A stretch of DNA of 6,558 nucleotides, from the NCBI GenBank assembly GCA_021817875.1, contig JAKAFQ010000249.1, positions 1 to 6,558 on the forward strand. The letters are read 5' to 3'. A model generated the notes under the pieces. The model had not been told where the DNA came from. It made no database searches and saw only the letters and a program-made list of their open reading frames with translations. Shown in pieces: positions 5,730-6,558 of the stretch. Each line of letters opens with the position of its first letter. Within the stretch, counting starts at the first letter, position 1. Made by a program: the position numbers and the translations under genes. The stretch comes from Pseudomonadota bacterium. GTDB lineage: Bacteria > Pseudomonadota > Gammaproteobacteria > Steroidobacterales > Steroidobacteraceae.

Positions 5730-6558
5730 TGGACGTCCCGGCGCCACCACGGCACTTCAACTTCGCGCAATACCTGCTCGATATCAACTCCGAGCGCGCG
5801 GACCGGACCGCGGTCATCGACGACCAGGGCGCGCTCACCTATGGTGAGCTCGCCGAGCGGATCCGCCTGCTGGCCGGCGGACTGCGCTCCCTCGGCCTGC
5901 GCCGCGAGGAGCGCATCCTGCTGCTGATGAACGACTGCGCGCAATGGCCGATCGCCTTTCTCGGCTCGATGTACGCCGGTCTGGTCCCGGTGGCGGTGAA
6001 TACGCTGCTCACCGCGGATGACTATGCTTACATGCTCGAGCACTCGCGCGCCCAGGCGGCGCTCGTCTCGGGCGCGCTGCTGCCGGCACTCACCGGCGCC
6101 CTGAGCAGGGCGGACCACGAAGTCCGCCAGGTGATCGTCGCCCGGCCGATCGCGCCCCTGCGCCCCACGCAGATCGACTTCGAGACCTTCCTCCAGGCAC
6201 AGACCCCCCTCGAAAACGGCGCGCGCACCTCAGCGGATGACCCGGGGTTCTGGCTGTACTCATCCGGCTCCACCGGGCGGGCGAAAGGCACCGTGCACTC
6301 CCACGCCAATCCGTACTGGACCATCGAGTTGTACGGCAAGGGCATCCTCGGACTGACGGAGCGGGATATCTGTTTTTCCGCCGCCAAACTGTTCTTTGCC
6401 TATGGGCTCGGCAACGCGCTCTCGTTTCCCCTCGGCGTGGGCGCCACGACCGTGCTGATGGCCGAGAGACCGACGCCGGAGGCGGTCTTCACGCGTCTGG
6501 TCGGCGCGGCGCACGGACTCAAGCCGACCGTGTTCTACGGCGCTCCGACCGCAGATCG
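5726..6558 (+). CDS. bclA: Benzoate-CoA ligase (partial, C-terminus beyond the right edge)
   Basis: ATP-dependent acyl-adenylate-forming enzyme that activates benzoate to benzoyl-CoA, the entry step of the pathway. About 277 codons are present of a family of roughly 520-530 residues, so most of the large N-terminal domain is seen and the C-terminal lid is missing. The N-terminal segment HFNFAQYLLDINSERADRTA and the segment MYAGLVPVAVNTLL are typical. The adenylate-forming P-loop is at 178-188 (YSSGSTGRAKG) with HSH after it. The aryl-substrate segment KLFFAYGLGN lies at 221-230, as in benzoate- and 4-hydroxybenzoate-CoA ligases. Two adjacent ATGs (5726 and 5729) give MMDVPAPP or MDVPAPP; the first forms an ATGA overlap with a small upstream ORF. 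The usually conserved proline of the P-loop (TGxPKG) is alanine here. It is last in the visible plus-strand operon. Preference for benzoate over substituted benzoates cannot be fixed from the part seen. Confidence 0.95.
   Translation, partial: MMDVPAPPRHFNFAQYLLDINSERADRTAVIDDQGALTYGELAERIRLLAGGLRSLGLRREERILLLMNDCAQWPIAFLGSMYAGLVPVAVNTLLTADDYAYMLEHSRAQAALVSGALLPALTGALSRADHEVRQVIVARPIAPLRPTQIDFETFLQAQTPLENGARTSADDPGFWLYSSGSTGRAKGTVHSHANPYWTIELYGKGILGLTERDICFSAAKLFFAYGLGNALSFPLGVGATTVLMAERPTPEAVFTRLVGAAHGLKPTVFYGAPTAD

Noticed and set aside
5561..6118. 185-residue minus-strand ORF
   Set aside because: It is antisense to the benzoate-CoA ligase, whose plus-strand frame carries clear family motifs.

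Overview
The window is a GC-rich proteobacterial segment. It most resembles a beta- or gammaproteobacterium, but I cannot place it more closely from sequence alone. It carries most of a box cluster, the aerobic, CoA-dependent benzoate degradation pathway that epoxidises benzoyl-CoA. Six protein-coding genes lie in two divergent groups. Both outermost genes run off the window.

Left group, minus strand, read from about 3813 down to 1: boxR (XRE-type helix-turn-helix fused to a shikimate-kinase-like domain), boxC (benzoyl-CoA-dihydrodiol lyase) and boxB (diiron benzoyl-CoA 2,3-epoxidase, C-terminus cut off at base 1). The genes are only 35-36 bases apart, so they look like one operon. boxA (the reductase for BoxB) and an aldehyde dehydrogenase are not visible and may lie beyond the left edge.

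Right group, plus strand, 4194 to 6558: a small DUF4863/PnbB-like protein with a cupin-type metal site, an alpha/beta hydrolase overlapping it by 4 bases, a short intergenic region with a possible 27-codon upstream ORF, and a benzoate-CoA ligase cut off at the right edge.

The genes fit one route. Benzoate-CoA ligase makes benzoyl-CoA, BoxB epoxidises it, and BoxC opens the ring to 3,4-didehydroadipyl-CoA semialdehyde and formate. BoxR probably senses benzoyl-CoA and controls both transcription units from the shared AT-rich region at about 3814-3960. The DUF4863 protein and the alpha/beta hydrolase have no settled role in this pathway and are the least understood part of the window.

The noncoding region between the groups is the most informative part for regulation. 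It holds a good minus-strand sigma-70 promoter whose expected start point falls on the boxR ATG (a leaderless mRNA), phased GCACT repeats, a pair of 13-base near-identical repeats, and a GC-rich leader with inverted repeats ahead of the plus-strand operon. I see no mobile element, CRISPR array, tRNA, rRNA or convincing intrinsic terminator.
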